In this document: positions 10,439 through 20,062 of the stretch, piece after piece
Position numbering within the stretch: position 1 is the first letter of the stretch
Layout of the letters: the number at the start of each line of letters is the position of its first letter
Origin: Polyangiaceae bacterium
Lineage (GTDB): Bacteria; Myxococcota_A; Polyangia; Polyangiales; Polyangiaceae
Length of the DNA stretch: 64,000 nucleotides
Assembly: GCA_016712345.1 (NCBI GenBank)
Contig: JADJRH010000001.1
Coordinates: 3,658,001 to 3,722,000, forward strand
Reading direction: 5' to 3'
Translations under genes and position numbers: made by a program
The notes under the pieces: generated by a model
Databases searched by the model: none
Told to the model about the DNA's origin: nothing
What the model saw: only the letters and a program-made list of their open reading frames with translations

Positions 10439-10524
10439 TTTTCACTCCCGACAAAGTCGGCGCCCAACGTATTGCCGCATCGCGCAAAGCATTCAGGTGC
10501 CAACATCGCAGTTCGCTGGCAAAC

Positions 10525-11802
10525 TTGCCCTTCGTGCCCCCCGGGTATGTTCCCTTTTTGTTTCTCTTGGCAACTTCGGTTGGGGCCATATTCACGCTCA
10601 ATGCGTTGCGGCCTGCAAAACGCTGGTGGCCGCTTGTGGGGCCGGGTTTTTTTGCATCGTGGCTCACCGGTGAACTCGCGCCCCACCATCTCTTTTGGCA
10701 GCTTATCGCAACCGGTCTGTTCGTTTGGGCCGGAGCACTTCAAGGTTGGGTGGGTTACGCCGCGCTTGGGCTCGTGGCGCTTTCGTGGGTCGGTTTGGCA
10801 CGACTGATAGTTGAATCGGCCCGCACAAAACAAGTCATGATAAGCGCTCTCCGTGAAGGACTGGGTGTACACTTCAAAGACAAAATCAGCGGCGACCTTC
10901 GACTGGAGTTGCGCGATCGGTGGGGAGTGCGTCAGCGGCTTTTGCCTCTGCCTGTGTGGGACTCCCGTGTGGAGGTCATTCGCAACATCATTTATCGCGA
11001 AGTCGACGGTGTACGCCTGAGGCTTGATATTTATCGCCCGCGCGCCAAAAAGGGGCCTTTCCCAACAGTCCTCCACGTGCACGGCGGCGCTTGGATGGTG
11101 GGCAGCAAAGACGACCAGGGCAAACCGCTCGCCTATCGATTGGCCGCCCACGGATGGCTTGTTGTAAGTGCCAATTACCGATTGAGCCCTCGATTTGCCT
11201 GGCCGGCTCACATTATTGACGTGAAAGCCGCTGTTGCCTGGATCAAAACACGGGGTATTGAATATGGAGTTGACCCTTCGTTCGTAGCGATCACCGGCGG
11301 ATCCGCCGGCGGCCACCTGTCCGCTCTCGCCGCGCTCACTCCCAATGATCCTGAATGGCAACCCGGTTTTGAAAGCGCCGACACAACCCTTCACGCATGT
11401 GTACCTTTCTACGGCGTCTACGACTTTTGCGATCGAAAGGGGATTTGGAAAGGCACGTTGCTTCGCCGCATGTTGGAACGCGGCATTGTCAAAAAGCGCC
11501 GCGCTGAGGCACCCGACGTTTTCAACAAGGCCTCTCCAATGAGCCGCATCGGCCAACATGCGCCTCCGTTTTTTGTTATTCACGGCACGCGTGACTCATT
11601 GGTTCCGGTTGCCGAAGCGAGGCTGTTTGTCGAGCTGATGAGACAAACATCCAAACAGCCTGTGTTATATGCCGAGCTTCCCGGGGCTCAACACGCGTTT
11701 GAAGTGTTTCCCTCGCGCCGCACAGAACACGCGCTCGTGGGGGTTGAAACGTTCCTCACGTGGGCACTTTCTGCTAGGGTGCGCGCATGCTCGAAGGTTT
11801 AA
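10525..11802 (+). CDS. membrane-anchored alpha/beta hydrolase (HSL/esterase type)
   Basis: 425 residues. The first 100 hold three or four membrane segments (FLFLLATSVGAIFTL, LFWQLIATGLFVWAGAL, YAALGLVALSWVGLA). The catalytic domain has the HGGAW oxyanion-hole motif, the nucleophile motif GGSAGG and a C-terminal HGTRDSLVP...GAQHAF region supplying Asp and His. This matches carboxylesterases of the hormone-sensitive-lipase branch. The last 16 bases overlap the next hydrolase gene. It opens a colinear run of eight genes. Confidence 0.88.
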   Translation: MPFVPPGYVPFLFLLATSVGAIFTLNALRPAKRWWPLVGPGFFASWLTGELAPHHLFWQLIATGLFVWAGALQGWVGYAALGLVALSWVGLARLIVESARTKQVMISALREGLGVHFKDKISGDLRLELRDRWGVRQRLLPLPVWDSRVEVIRNIIYREVDGVRLRLDIYRPRAKKGPFPTVLHVHGGAWMVGSKDDQGKPLAYRLAAHGWLVVSANYRLSPRFAWPAHIIDVKAAVAWIKTRGIEYGVDPSFVAITGGSAGGHLSALAALTPNDPEWQPGFESADTTLHACVPFYGVYDFCDRKGIWKGTLLRRMLERGIVKKRRAEAPDVFNKASPMSRIGQHAPPFFVIHGTRDSLVPVAEARLFVELMRQTSKQPVLYAELPGAQHAFEVFPSRRTEHALVGVETFLTWALSARVRACSKV

Positions 11803-12722
11803 AGGCCAGACTCACAGGCTCCGAGCCCGATCGCAATTACCTGGGCACTCTTCGAAAAGGCCGCGCAGCATCGCAGGACGGCACCGAGGTGGCTTATGAG
11901 GTGCTCGGCCGGGGTGAAAAGGCCGTGGTTTTGGCCAACGGTTTGGGTGGCCGCCTGTACGCGTGGGAAGATCTGATTGTGGATCTGTGGAGCGACTACA
12001 AAATCATCACGTGGGATTATCGAGGTCTTTTCGACTCGGTGTGTGACACTCGTAAACTGGCAGTTGCGCACCACGCCGACGACTTAGAATCTATCTTTGC
12101 CGCGGAAGGCGTAAAAAAAGCCGTGCTCGTTGGTTGGAGCATGGGAGTTCAAGTGTCACTTCAGTTTGCGGGCAACAATCTCGACAAAGTGGCAGGGTTG
12201 GTGCTCATTAACGGCACGTATGGACACGCATTGTCTACGGGTTTTCAACCGCTGTTTTCGGTTCCATTTCTACCCAAAAGACTCCACTCGTTTATCGAGT
12301 TTTTTCGCGGCCACCCAGAATTGTTAGATTACGTGGTTCGGCTGGCCCGGGTGGCTTCTCTACCCACCGCGGCCGTGTTTGGTATTACCGCCGGCCCCAT
12401 GGTTCTCAGGCACGAAAAGCTCTTTCGCCAATATTTTGACGACGTTCTCGGCCCAAGTTTTCCCAACTATCTGCGGCTTTTCCAAGAGCTTGATGCCCAC
12501 TCCGCATATCACATGTTGCCTGATATTCACGCTCCGGCGCTCATTGTGAGCGGCGCTCTCGACCCGCTCACGCCCGCTTATCAATCGCGTGAAATGGCGC
12601 GCCGTCTGCCCAATGTTGAACATCTCAAGCTGCTTCGCGCGGGCCACTTTGCCCTGATGGAACGGCCCGATGTGGTTGTTCCGGCCGTTCGAGCATTTTT
12701 GCAAAATCGGGCCATGTATTGA
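11787..12722 (+). CDS. alpha/beta hydrolase
   Basis: 311 residues with a classical alpha/beta-hydrolase fold: NGLGG oxyanion region, WDYRG strand, nucleophile elbow GWSMG, late Asp (SGALDPLTP) and His (RAGHFALMERP). No signal peptide, so it is probably cytoplasmic. Substrate unknown. The start overlaps the upstream hydrolase by 16 bp, which implies translational coupling. TCTACCCA octamers lie inside at 12269 and 12359. Confidence 0.88.
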   Translation: MLEGLKARLTGSEPDRNYLGTLRKGRAASQDGTEVAYEVLGRGEKAVVLANGLGGRLYAWEDLIVDLWSDYKIITWDYRGLFDSVCDTRKLAVAHHADDLESIFAAEGVKKAVLVGWSMGVQVSLQFAGNNLDKVAGLVLINGTYGHALSTGFQPLFSVPFLPKRLHSFIEFFRGHPELLDYVVRLARVASLPTAAVFGITAGPMVLRHEKLFRQYFDDVLGPSFPNYLRLFQELDAHSAYHMLPDIHAPALIVSGALDPLTPAYQSREMARRLPNVEHLKLLRAGHFALMERPDVVVPAVRAFLQNRAMY

Positions 12723-12765
12723 GTTGAGAAGTGGCTGTTGTCACACTTACGACCGCATTGACGAT

Positions 12766-14328
12766 GTGATACCCGCGAGAGGCGCCTTGTTTGCCAAATT
12801 CCACCGTCTACCCAAGTCAACGTGGGTCGCCATGCTGTGTGCGGCCTGCTTGGTGTTTTCTTCGGTGTATTCCAAAGCCCAAGACGCCGCCCCGTCAGCC
12901 ACACAAAATGGTGAGGTCAAACTCCAACTATCAAAGCAAACCCTTCAAAACGGCCTCCGCGTTGTGTTGGCGCCCGATAGAACCTCTCCCACCGTGGCCA
13001 TTGCCGTTGTGTACGACGTGGGCTCCCGCAACGAAGAGCGCGGTAAAACCGGTTTGGCGCATCTCTTTGAACACCTCATGTTTCAGGGTTCAAAACAGGT
13101 AAAAAAGGGCGAACACTCGGCCCTCATCACAAGCCGCGGTGGAACCGCAAATGCCATCACAACGGCCGACAGAACAACCTATTTTCAAGTGCTGCCCTCC
13201 AACGAATTGGCACTTGGCCTCTGGCTTGAAGCCGATCGAATGACCTCACTCGATCTGACTCAAGAAAACCTCGACAATCAGCGCAAAGTGATCGCTGAAG
13301 AGTACAGATCAAAAGTATCCAATGTGCCTTATGCCCACGGAGCACTTCGGCTGACAGAAATTCTTTATCAAGGGTATGCGCCTTACGACCATTCTGAATA
13401 TGGCTCCCTTGTGGATCTCGACCAAGCCGATCTCGCGATTGTTAAAGACTTTCAGGCCAAATATTATGGCCCAAACAATGCGGTTTTGTGCATTGCGGGC
13501 GATTTTGCAGAGGCGGAAGCGTCGGCACTTGTAAAAAAATATTTTGAGGGGATCTCCAAAATTTCAACTCCCTCGTTTACAGATCCCACGCCGCTCGTCC
13601 AAACAAGCCCTCGATCATCCACTGTCAAAGACGAACATGCCGATTCTCCGGCGTTATTGTTTGGATACAAAACGCCCAAATTTGGAGACTCTTCGCTGCC
13701 CGCTCTCGACCTGACAGCCATGATTTTAGGCGCGGGTGAATCATCGCGTCTCTACCATTTGCTTGTGCGCGACAAAGGGGTCGCTCAAGACGTTTCTGCG
13801 AGGTTGTCGCCTCGCCGCGGCCCTGGTTTTTTTGAGGTGGATATCAAACTCACCTCCAAGGCCGACGCTGCGGTTGTCACGTCGCTTGTGGACACGGCCC
13901 TTAAAGATCTGGCAGCAAAAGGCCCCACCGCTGATGAATTGACAAAGGTCAAACGCCGCGCAACGACTCAACGTCTTCTCAGTCTCCAAACCAACTTGGC
14001 CCGCGCGCGCGCCTTGGCCGATCGAGAATTGTTTTTGGGTGATCCCACTGTTCTTCTGTCAGAATCGGCGCTCATTGCTGCGGTCACCGCCGATGATATC
14101 AAAAGTGTCGTCCTCACCTATCTCACTTCTACCAAACGGACGTCGGTAGAAATCTACCCACCTGCCCCGCCTGAACCTCCCAAACCGGCGGCAGCTAAGT
14201 CCCCTCCAAAATCTACCCAATCTACCCCAGTGCAGAACACGGCACCGGTGGACAAGAAAAAGGCACCTTCACCCCCGCCTCTGCCAAAATCGGCCAAAAA
14301 ACCCACGAAAAAGTTGGGCTCCCCATGA
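12766..14328 (+). CDS. M16-family zinc metallopeptidase (catalytic subunit)
   Basis: 520 residues from GTG 12766. ATG 12832 is an alternative, and the frame is open to 12670. The chosen start gives an n-region with Lys/Arg, then WVAMLCAACLVFSSVYSKAQ as a signal peptide. The inverted zinc motif HLFEH lies at about 99-103, with a downstream EE (IAEEYRSK) as third ligand. The second M16 half is present, and the tail is Pro/Lys/Ser-rich. It is likely a periplasmic peptidase acting with the next gene, whose ATG overlaps this stop (ATGA). Confidence 0.88.
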   Translation: MIPARGALFAKFHRLPKSTWVAMLCAACLVFSSVYSKAQDAAPSATQNGEVKLQLSKQTLQNGLRVVLAPDRTSPTVAIAVVYDVGSRNEERGKTGLAHLFEHLMFQGSKQVKKGEHSALITSRGGTANAITTADRTTYFQVLPSNELALGLWLEADRMTSLDLTQENLDNQRKVIAEEYRSKVSNVPYAHGALRLTEILYQGYAPYDHSEYGSLVDLDQADLAIVKDFQAKYYGPNNAVLCIAGDFAEAEASALVKKYFEGISKISTPSFTDPTPLVQTSPRSSTVKDEHADSPALLFGYKTPKFGDSSLPALDLTAMILGAGESSRLYHLLVRDKGVAQDVSARLSPRRGPGFFEVDIKLTSKADAAVVTSLVDTALKDLAAKGPTADELTKVKRRATTQRLLSLQTNLARARALADRELFLGDPTVLLSESALIAAVTADDIKSVVLTYLTSTKRTSVEIYPPAPPEPPKPAAAKSPPKSTQSTPVQNTAPVDKKKAPSPPPLPKSAKKPTKKLGSP

Positions 14329-15917
14329 TGCCCAAACCCGTTGTCGGTTGTTTGACGGTTGCCGCCCTGCTCGGCGCAATGTTCGGGTGTGACCCTCCGC
14401 TGCCGCCGCCTCACCCCCGAGTTCAACCCACGGCCACGGTTTCATCCGTCCCGTCGGCGTCGTTTGCCGTGCCGTCACCTGTTCCAGAGTCCGGCGCAAC
14501 AAGGTATTTTGGTGTTGGCAACGCCAACTGGCAAACACTCACGAACGGCCTCGCTGTTGGAACCCTAACAAACTCGGTGTTGCCGGTTGTACACCTGCGC
14601 TTCGTCGTGATGTCAGGCTCGGGGTCAGACGGCGATCTACCCGGTCTCTCCGCCATGACGGCCCGCCTCTTAAAAGAGGGCGGGGCAGCGGGTTTGTCGG
14701 CCCAAAAACTCACGGAACAAATTGAACTCTTGGGTTCTTCACTCTCGGTTTCTACCTTTCCGGATCGCACCGTTTTTTCAATGACTGTTTCGCGCGATCT
14801 CCTCGGCGACGCCCTCAAGTGGATGGGAGCGGTCATTCAAACTCCAAGTCTTGCCGCCGCCGAACATTCGGCGCTCAAAAAACGCATGGTGACAGAAGCT
14901 CAGAGTAGAGCGCGTGAAAACCCATCGTGGATGGGCTCCATGGCACTTTATCAAAAGCTGTTTCAAGACCCGCAATCGCCCTATTTTCACTTTGACGCAA
15001 CGACGATAGAACTTGAAAAAGTAACGCTCGGCGACTGCAAGCGCTTTTATAACAAGGCCTATGTTTCAAAAAACATGTTTCTTTTGCTTGCCGGTGACGT
15101 AAGCCCAAACGACGCGCTTTCTCTCGCTCAAACCCACCTAAATCAGCTCCAAACGGCAGAACCTCCAACGGCGGTTTCAGCGGTAAACCCGTCGATCAAT
15201 GGGCTATCCATCACGGTTGTGGACCGACCCAAAAGTACACAGAGTCACGTGTATGTGGGCATGTTTGGGCCCGAGCGCCTTACCGAAGACTGGCCCGCGT
15301 GGCTGGTGCTCAACCATATTCTCGGAGGGCCGTCGGGCAGACTCTACTCCGCTGTTCGAGAAAAAGCTGCTCTCGCCTACTCCGTGAGTACGCAAGTCAC
15401 TGAGTTTACAAATGGCCCGCAAACCGCTCCAAAGTCCAATTCAAAAGCAATTGGAGTTACGTTTGCGGCGACCGAGCCCACAAAAACGGCGCTCACCGTT
15501 CAAACAATTCTCCAGGAGATTGATAAACTCCACGCCTTACCACCCACCGAAACAGAGTTATCCAACTCCATTCGTTTCTTAACAGCCAACATAGCCGTTC
15601 GGTTTGAAACCGTGGGAGCATTGGCGGATGAATGGGTCAAAAACTATCGCGCGGGTCGGGTGAATGAAACGCCCGATCGGCAGCGGGCCGATATTCAGAG
15701 CGTGACTGCTGCCAGAGCCGTTTATGTGACCAATGTGTTTGTTCGTTCTTCCCGTGCCGCGGTGGTCGTGGTGGGTGACGGCGACACTCTGGCCCCGCTT
15801 CTTTCAGAACTCGGAACCGTGCTTGTTGTCGATCCCCAGGCGTCATTTGCTGTAAAACGAACAGTGCCATCCAAGGTAAAGCCCGCTCTCACAAATCCCT
15901 CGGAGCCCCAAAAATGA
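14325..15917 (+). CDS. M16-family lipoprotein, non-catalytic partner
   Basis: 530 residues. The N-terminus ends in a lipobox (LLGAMFGCDPP), so it is probably a lipoprotein. The fold is M16 (VVHLRFVVMSGSGSD, then LSAMTARLLKEGG where the HXXEH helix would be, and GGPSGRLYSAVREKAALAYSV late), but the zinc motif is absent. Catalytic and inactive M16 partners are commonly encoded in tandem and form heterodimers. The ATGA overlap with the upstream peptidase supports that here. It also overlaps the next gene by four bases. Confidence 0.88.
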   Translation: MMPKPVVGCLTVAALLGAMFGCDPPLPPPHPRVQPTATVSSVPSASFAVPSPVPESGATRYFGVGNANWQTLTNGLAVGTLTNSVLPVVHLRFVVMSGSGSDGDLPGLSAMTARLLKEGGAAGLSAQKLTEQIELLGSSLSVSTFPDRTVFSMTVSRDLLGDALKWMGAVIQTPSLAAAEHSALKKRMVTEAQSRARENPSWMGSMALYQKLFQDPQSPYFHFDATTIELEKVTLGDCKRFYNKAYVSKNMFLLLAGDVSPNDALSLAQTHLNQLQTAEPPTAVSAVNPSINGLSITVVDRPKSTQSHVYVGMFGPERLTEDWPAWLVLNHILGGPSGRLYSAVREKAALAYSVSTQVTEFTNGPQTAPKSNSKAIGVTFAATEPTKTALTVQTILQEIDKLHALPPTETELSNSIRFLTANIAVRFETVGALADEWVKNYRAGRVNETPDRQRADIQSVTAARAVYVTNVFVRSSRAAVVVVGDGDTLAPLLSELGTVLVVDPQASFAVKRTVPSKVKPALTNPSEPQK

Positions 15918-17047
15918 GCCGTTTCGCCCCGAGAATATCGCAATTTTTTGCACCCCCCCAAAGACGAGTGTACGCATTTGGGTGGCGCACCGCTCTTGTC
16001 ACCTGCGCATTGTCGCTCGCGGGGGGAAGTGTGGCCCAGGCCGATTCCACCTCTCCAAAGGTGTCTTCGTCCAAAGGTGATTCTAAAAAGAGCGCCTCGG
16101 CCAAAAAGGGCAAAGGGAAAAAACCTACCCCTCCGCCGCCCCTTCAAGGTCAAACAGTTGACTACGCTTACGACGGCAAAGACGTTGGTCACCCCGAGCG
16201 CGCGTGGGCAGGCCGGGCTTTTGTACACACCAAAGCCGCGGTTGACCCCAACAAGGCACTGCCTCTTTTCGTGTTTGTTCACGGTATAAACAGCGAACAA
16301 ATCAAATACCGATGGATGGGTGGGGGCAATGAGGGCGACGTTCGAAGAATTGTTTCCGACCTTATCGACAGTGGTCAGTTGCCCCCTGTGCTCGTGGCGG
16401 CACCAAGCAGCGTGAATCCGCAAAATATCATGGTTGCAACCACCAGTTGGATGGGGTTTGACCTAGACCATTTTGTTGAAAAAACCGCAGCCGCGCTCAA
16501 AGGAACAGCCACCATTGATAAAACAAAAATCATTGTGGCCGGCCATTCAGGAGGTGGGTGCAACGTGAAAGGTGGCATTGCCACAGCCATCGGCGCCAAA
16601 AACGTCCACTCCGCGCTGGTGATTGATACCTGTATGGGTACAGATCTCGCCTCCCATTTGGCCAAGGCAAAAAAGTCGCTCAACGTGGTTGTCACATGGC
16701 AGGCCCTCACATGGGGCAAACGCCCTCTCACAGACTTTAAAAAAGTGTTTGAGCGCGACGTAAAGGCCAATCCCGCCGACACAGGCATCTTGCGAACCCT
16801 TGAGTTAATGACACCCAAAGAGCCCATGCCACACGATGCCATGGTGCCTCTCACCCTCAAAAAATATCTACCCATGCTCGTGCCGCCTCCCAAAACCGCC
16901 GTTGCGGCATCTACCCAATCGACCACCGCAGGGTCTACCCAAGCAGCCGTCCCAACCTCCCCATCCGAAGTTGTACCCACCGGCCACCCAACCTGCGCCG
17001 TACTCTCTCCTCCTTCTCCCCAGCCCACTTCCAAGGCCGCACCGTGA
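15914..17047 (+). CDS. secreted alpha/beta hydrolase-like protein
   Basis: 377 residues. A basic n-region then TALVTCALSLAGGSVAQA is a signal peptide. A Lys/Ser-rich linker leads to a hydrolase-like core with HGINSEQ (oxyanion-type), VAAPSS, and the nucleophile elbow GHSGGG. A late MPHDAM could supply the His. The last 60 residues are Pro/Ser/Thr-rich and contain three TCTACCCA octamers (16867, 16910, 16934). It is coupled on both sides by four-base overlaps. Substrate unknown. Confidence 0.75.
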   Translation: MSRFAPRISQFFAPPQRRVYAFGWRTALVTCALSLAGGSVAQADSTSPKVSSSKGDSKKSASAKKGKGKKPTPPPPLQGQTVDYAYDGKDVGHPERAWAGRAFVHTKAAVDPNKALPLFVFVHGINSEQIKYRWMGGGNEGDVRRIVSDLIDSGQLPPVLVAAPSSVNPQNIMVATTSWMGFDLDHFVEKTAAALKGTATIDKTKIIVAGHSGGGCNVKGGIATAIGAKNVHSALVIDTCMGTDLASHLAKAKKSLNVVVTWQALTWGKRPLTDFKKVFERDVKANPADTGILRTLELMTPKEPMPHDAMVPLTLKKYLPMLVPPPKTAVAASTQSTTAGSTQAAVPTSPSEVVPTGHPTCAVLSPPSPQPTSKAAP

Positions 17048-18714
17048 CCCGCGAACTACTGGATCGCGCGCTTTCCGCCTTTTTAACCTATGCGGAAACC
17101 TCAGGAGAACAGGCGATTTTGGTGGCCTACGACACCGAAGCCGCTTGGCTTGTTGTTGAACAGACGGGGGAGAAAGTTGCTCTGTGGTATGGGCCCGATG
17201 AGTCGGGGCCGGTTGAACGGGCCGCGGCCTTTAAGGCATTTGTCAAAAAGCACAACAGGGAAGGTAGTCCAATTCACTTTATCCTTGCAGGGGATGAACT
17301 CTCTGTTCGGCGCGCCGTTCGAGAAGCCAAACCCACCCTGATGATGACTCCACTTGGCTTCTACCATCTGGATCCGCAAGGCAAGTTGTTTGAGCTTGGT
17401 GCGCGTTCAAAATGGGTAGAAGCGGCGGCTCTCCTCATCCCTTCCGCGGCGCCCATTTCTGTAAATCAGGTTCGACGAGCGCTCGCCCATACCCAGGTGG
17501 TGGCCGCCAAAGAAGCGCAGGTTGCAGGCAAACTCAAGGGTCGATACGGCGTTACGCTCGCCATTACCATTGCGTGTGTTGCGCTCTTTCTACTGCGATT
17601 TGTGTGGGGCGACGGTGGTGAACATGAGCACCTCCAACGCATGGGAGTCAACTACGGTCCATGGGTAAAGGAGGGTCAGATTTGGCGTCTCCTGGCGTCT
17701 GCATTTTTGCACGCGGACGTGATGCATCTTGCCATGAACATGGTTGCCCTCTGGGTCTTCGGCACTGTGCTTGAAGGACTGCTGGGGCCTCGTCGCTACC
17801 TTACCCTTTATGCGGCCTCGGCACTTGTAGGGTCGCTTGCCAGCGCGCTCATTCCCGATCCGCGTCCGGCGGTGGGCGCCTCCGGCGCTGTTTGGGGGCT
17901 CATGACAGCGGGAATTGCCTTCGTTTACAGGCCCCAGGGCCTCATCCCTTCCCACATGGTGGCCGCGGCCCGCGCCCGCGCCTGGGCTCCACTCGCACTC
18001 AACTTGATGTACAGCTTTCGCCCGGGGGTTGATTTTTGGGCTCATATCGGTGGCGGAATTATGGGCGCCGGCCTGTTTCTGACCGGGGCGATCACGTCGG
18101 GATTACAACCTCTCGACAGCGCTCCGGTGAGCCGCCGCGACGCCCGCGGTGACGGGTTTTTGTGGACAGCTCTCGGCGCCCTTTCGCTGTTTGCCATGGT
18201 GGGGTCCATTGGTGTGGCTATTGCCACGGGTAAACCCTGGGCGGCGGGTGAACCTCCCATTTTCGAGCGGAAAAACGTGGGCCAAAGTGGGGTTTATTTC
18301 AATCTACCCAAACGCCTCATTGAAAACGAAAAGGTAGAAAAAGAAACCGACTTTACCCGTTATACCTACGGTGTGCCGGGAGATCCGGTGGTGGTTGACA
18401 TTGCCATTCAACCGCTTGACGGCGACATTCCATCTGACCAACTGGAGCGTGAACTTGAAGAGGTGCGCAAGCAAGTAGAAAGCAGTCGAGAAGAGGGGGT
18501 AGAACAAAAAGGCCCCGTTGCGATTGAAACGGTTGCCGGGCGCCGTGCCGTTGTCAAACGAGTGCGCGTCACAAAGAGTGAAGTGGACGTGGTGATCTAC
18601 CAATTTGTCGTGGGGCCACGCCTTGTCATGCTGCGCACATTTGTACCACCCGGCAGACCCAAGAGTTGGATTGGGGTAGAAACGCAAATAGCAGAGAGCG
18701 TCCGCGACAACTGA
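17044..18714 (+). CDS. rhomboid-family intramembrane serine protease with flanking domains
   Basis: 556 residues. A soluble N-terminal domain of about 165 residues precedes the rhomboid core: WRLLASAFLHADVMHLAMNM, GASG with the catalytic Ser at 280, and WAHIGGGIMG with the catalytic His at 334. After the membrane core comes a soluble C-terminal domain of about 170 residues (IFERKNVGQSGVYFNLP onward). The GTG start overlaps the upstream stop (GTGA). Its place beside M16 peptidases and a kinase suggests envelope proteolysis linked to signalling, but that is inference. Confidence 0.92.
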   Translation: MTRELLDRALSAFLTYAETSGEQAILVAYDTEAAWLVVEQTGEKVALWYGPDESGPVERAAAFKAFVKKHNREGSPIHFILAGDELSVRRAVREAKPTLMMTPLGFYHLDPQGKLFELGARSKWVEAAALLIPSAAPISVNQVRRALAHTQVVAAKEAQVAGKLKGRYGVTLAITIACVALFLLRFVWGDGGEHEHLQRMGVNYGPWVKEGQIWRLLASAFLHADVMHLAMNMVALWVFGTVLEGLLGPRRYLTLYAASALVGSLASALIPDPRPAVGASGAVWGLMTAGIAFVYRPQGLIPSHMVAAARARAWAPLALNLMYSFRPGVDFWAHIGGGIMGAGLFLTGAITSGLQPLDSAPVSRRDARGDGFLWTALGALSLFAMVGSIGVAIATGKPWAAGEPPIFERKNVGQSGVYFNLPKRLIENEKVEKETDFTRYTYGVPGDPVVVDIAIQPLDGDIPSDQLERELEEVRKQVESSREEGVEQKGPVAIETVAGRRAVVKRVRVTKSEVDVVIYQFVVGPRLVMLRTFVPPGRPKSWIGVETQIAESVRDN

Positions 18715-18727
18715 ACGTTGGTGGTCT

Positions 18728-20062
18728 ATGAGTCTTTCGCGCGGGACACGGTTGATCGAGCGGGCCGGCAATGCCACTTGGTCGGTACCGCGTGTGGTGC
18801 TGGCCGTGGAGCAGGGCGCCGATGCAGGGTTGGAATGGGTGGTGGGGCCTCACGCTGTGGAGGTGGGCACCCATGAAACGTCTACCATTCGGTTGAGGGA
18901 TACCGCCGTGTCGGCTCACCACGCTGAAATTCGCGTGGCCGACCAAGGTGTACACATTCGCGATTTAGGTAGTAAAAATGGCACCTTCGTGAACGGCGTT
19001 TGCCTTGTGGACGGGTACCTTCCTGAAAACGCCAAGATTCGACTGGGTGAAACCCACCTGACAGTCAAAGTGACAGCGGAGGACGAGCAGGTAGAACTGT
19101 CGCGCGCCCTGAGTTTTGGCAGCTTGCTCGGCCATTCACCCGCAATGCGCGCTGTGTTTGCCGTGCTTGAAAAAGCGGCCAAAAGTGACGCGACGGTGCT
19201 CATTACAGGTGAGTCGGGCACCGGGAAAGAATTGGCGGCCCGTGCGGTTCATGACAAGTCCAATCGAGCGGGTGGACCATTTGTCATTTTTGACTGCGGG
19301 GCTGTGGCACCGAGCCTTGTCGGTGCGCACCTCTTTGGGCACGCCAAAGGAGCTTTTACAGGCGCCACAGATGCTCGCGAAGGTGTGTTTGAAGCGGCAA
19401 ACGGCGGAACGCTTGTGCTCGATGAGTTGGGCGAGCTGCCGCTTGAAGTTCAACCTCAACTGCTCCGAGCGTTGGAGTCGCGCATGGTGACGCGGCTTGG
19501 TGAAACCAAAGCCAGGCCCTTTGATGCCCGATTTATTGCGAGCACCCACCGCAATTTGGAGGGTGAAGTAAAAGCCGGCCGTTTTCGACAAGATCTCTAC
19601 TACCGAATTGGAGTGGTCATGGTAAAAATGCCATCCCTCCGTGAACGAAAAGAAGAAATAAGCCGCCTCTTCAAGCACTTTTTATACAAGCTTGCCGGTG
19701 AAAACGCACCCGACGTAAACTCCACTCTACTCCAAATGTTGGCAGCGCACGATTGGCCGGGCAACGTGCGCGAACTTCGCAATTTTGCCGAGCGTTATGT
19801 GGTGCTTGGAGATCTTGCCACGCAAACAATGTCAGGTTCGGACACACCAAAAGGTGTACACAAAACCGCCGCCCCGGCCGCGGCTGTTCCCTTTCACGAC
19901 GCCAAACGCGACACTCTTGAAGCGTTTGAAAAGTCTTATTTTGAAGACTTGTTTCGCAAACATGGCAATAACTTGAGTGAAGCGGCGCGGGTGGCGGGTC
20001 TGTCACGTCAAACCTGCTACCGAATGATGCGTAAACACGGCCTCGACGTTGATGGCGACTGA
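18728..20062 (+). CDS. FHA-containing sigma-54-dependent activator
   Basis: 444 residues. The FHA domain (about 45-115; DLGSKNGTFVNG) binds phosphothreonine. The AAA+ domain has Walker A GESGTGKE (161-168), GAFTGA (208-213) and Walker B LVLDELGE (229-236). A Fis-type helix-turn-helix lies at the C-terminus (LSEAARVAGLSRQTCYRMMRKHG). It activates sigma-54 promoters when the FHA domain binds a phosphorylated partner. Its 3' end overlaps the kinase gene, an obvious candidate partner. It carries GTGTACAC at 18948 and 19854 in coding sequence. Confidence 0.95.
   Translation: MSLSRGTRLIERAGNATWSVPRVVLAVEQGADAGLEWVVGPHAVEVGTHETSTIRLRDTAVSAHHAEIRVADQGVHIRDLGSKNGTFVNGVCLVDGYLPENAKIRLGETHLTVKVTAEDEQVELSRALSFGSLLGHSPAMRAVFAVLEKAAKSDATVLITGESGTGKELAARAVHDKSNRAGGPFVIFDCGAVAPSLVGAHLFGHAKGAFTGATDAREGVFEAANGGTLVLDELGELPLEVQPQLLRALESRMVTRLGETKARPFDARFIASTHRNLEGEVKAGRFRQDLYYRIGVVMVKMPSLRERKEEISRLFKHFLYKLAGENAPDVNSTLLQMLAAHDWPGNVRELRNFAERYVVLGDLATQTMSGSDTPKGVHKTAAPAAAVPFHDAKRDTLEAFEKSYFEDLFRKHGNNLSEAARVAGLSRQTCYRMMRKHGLDVDGD

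Noticed and set aside
10429..11583. 384-residue minus-strand frame opposite the membrane hydrolase
   Set aside because: The plus-strand hydrolase has clear catalytic motifs; this is a shadow.
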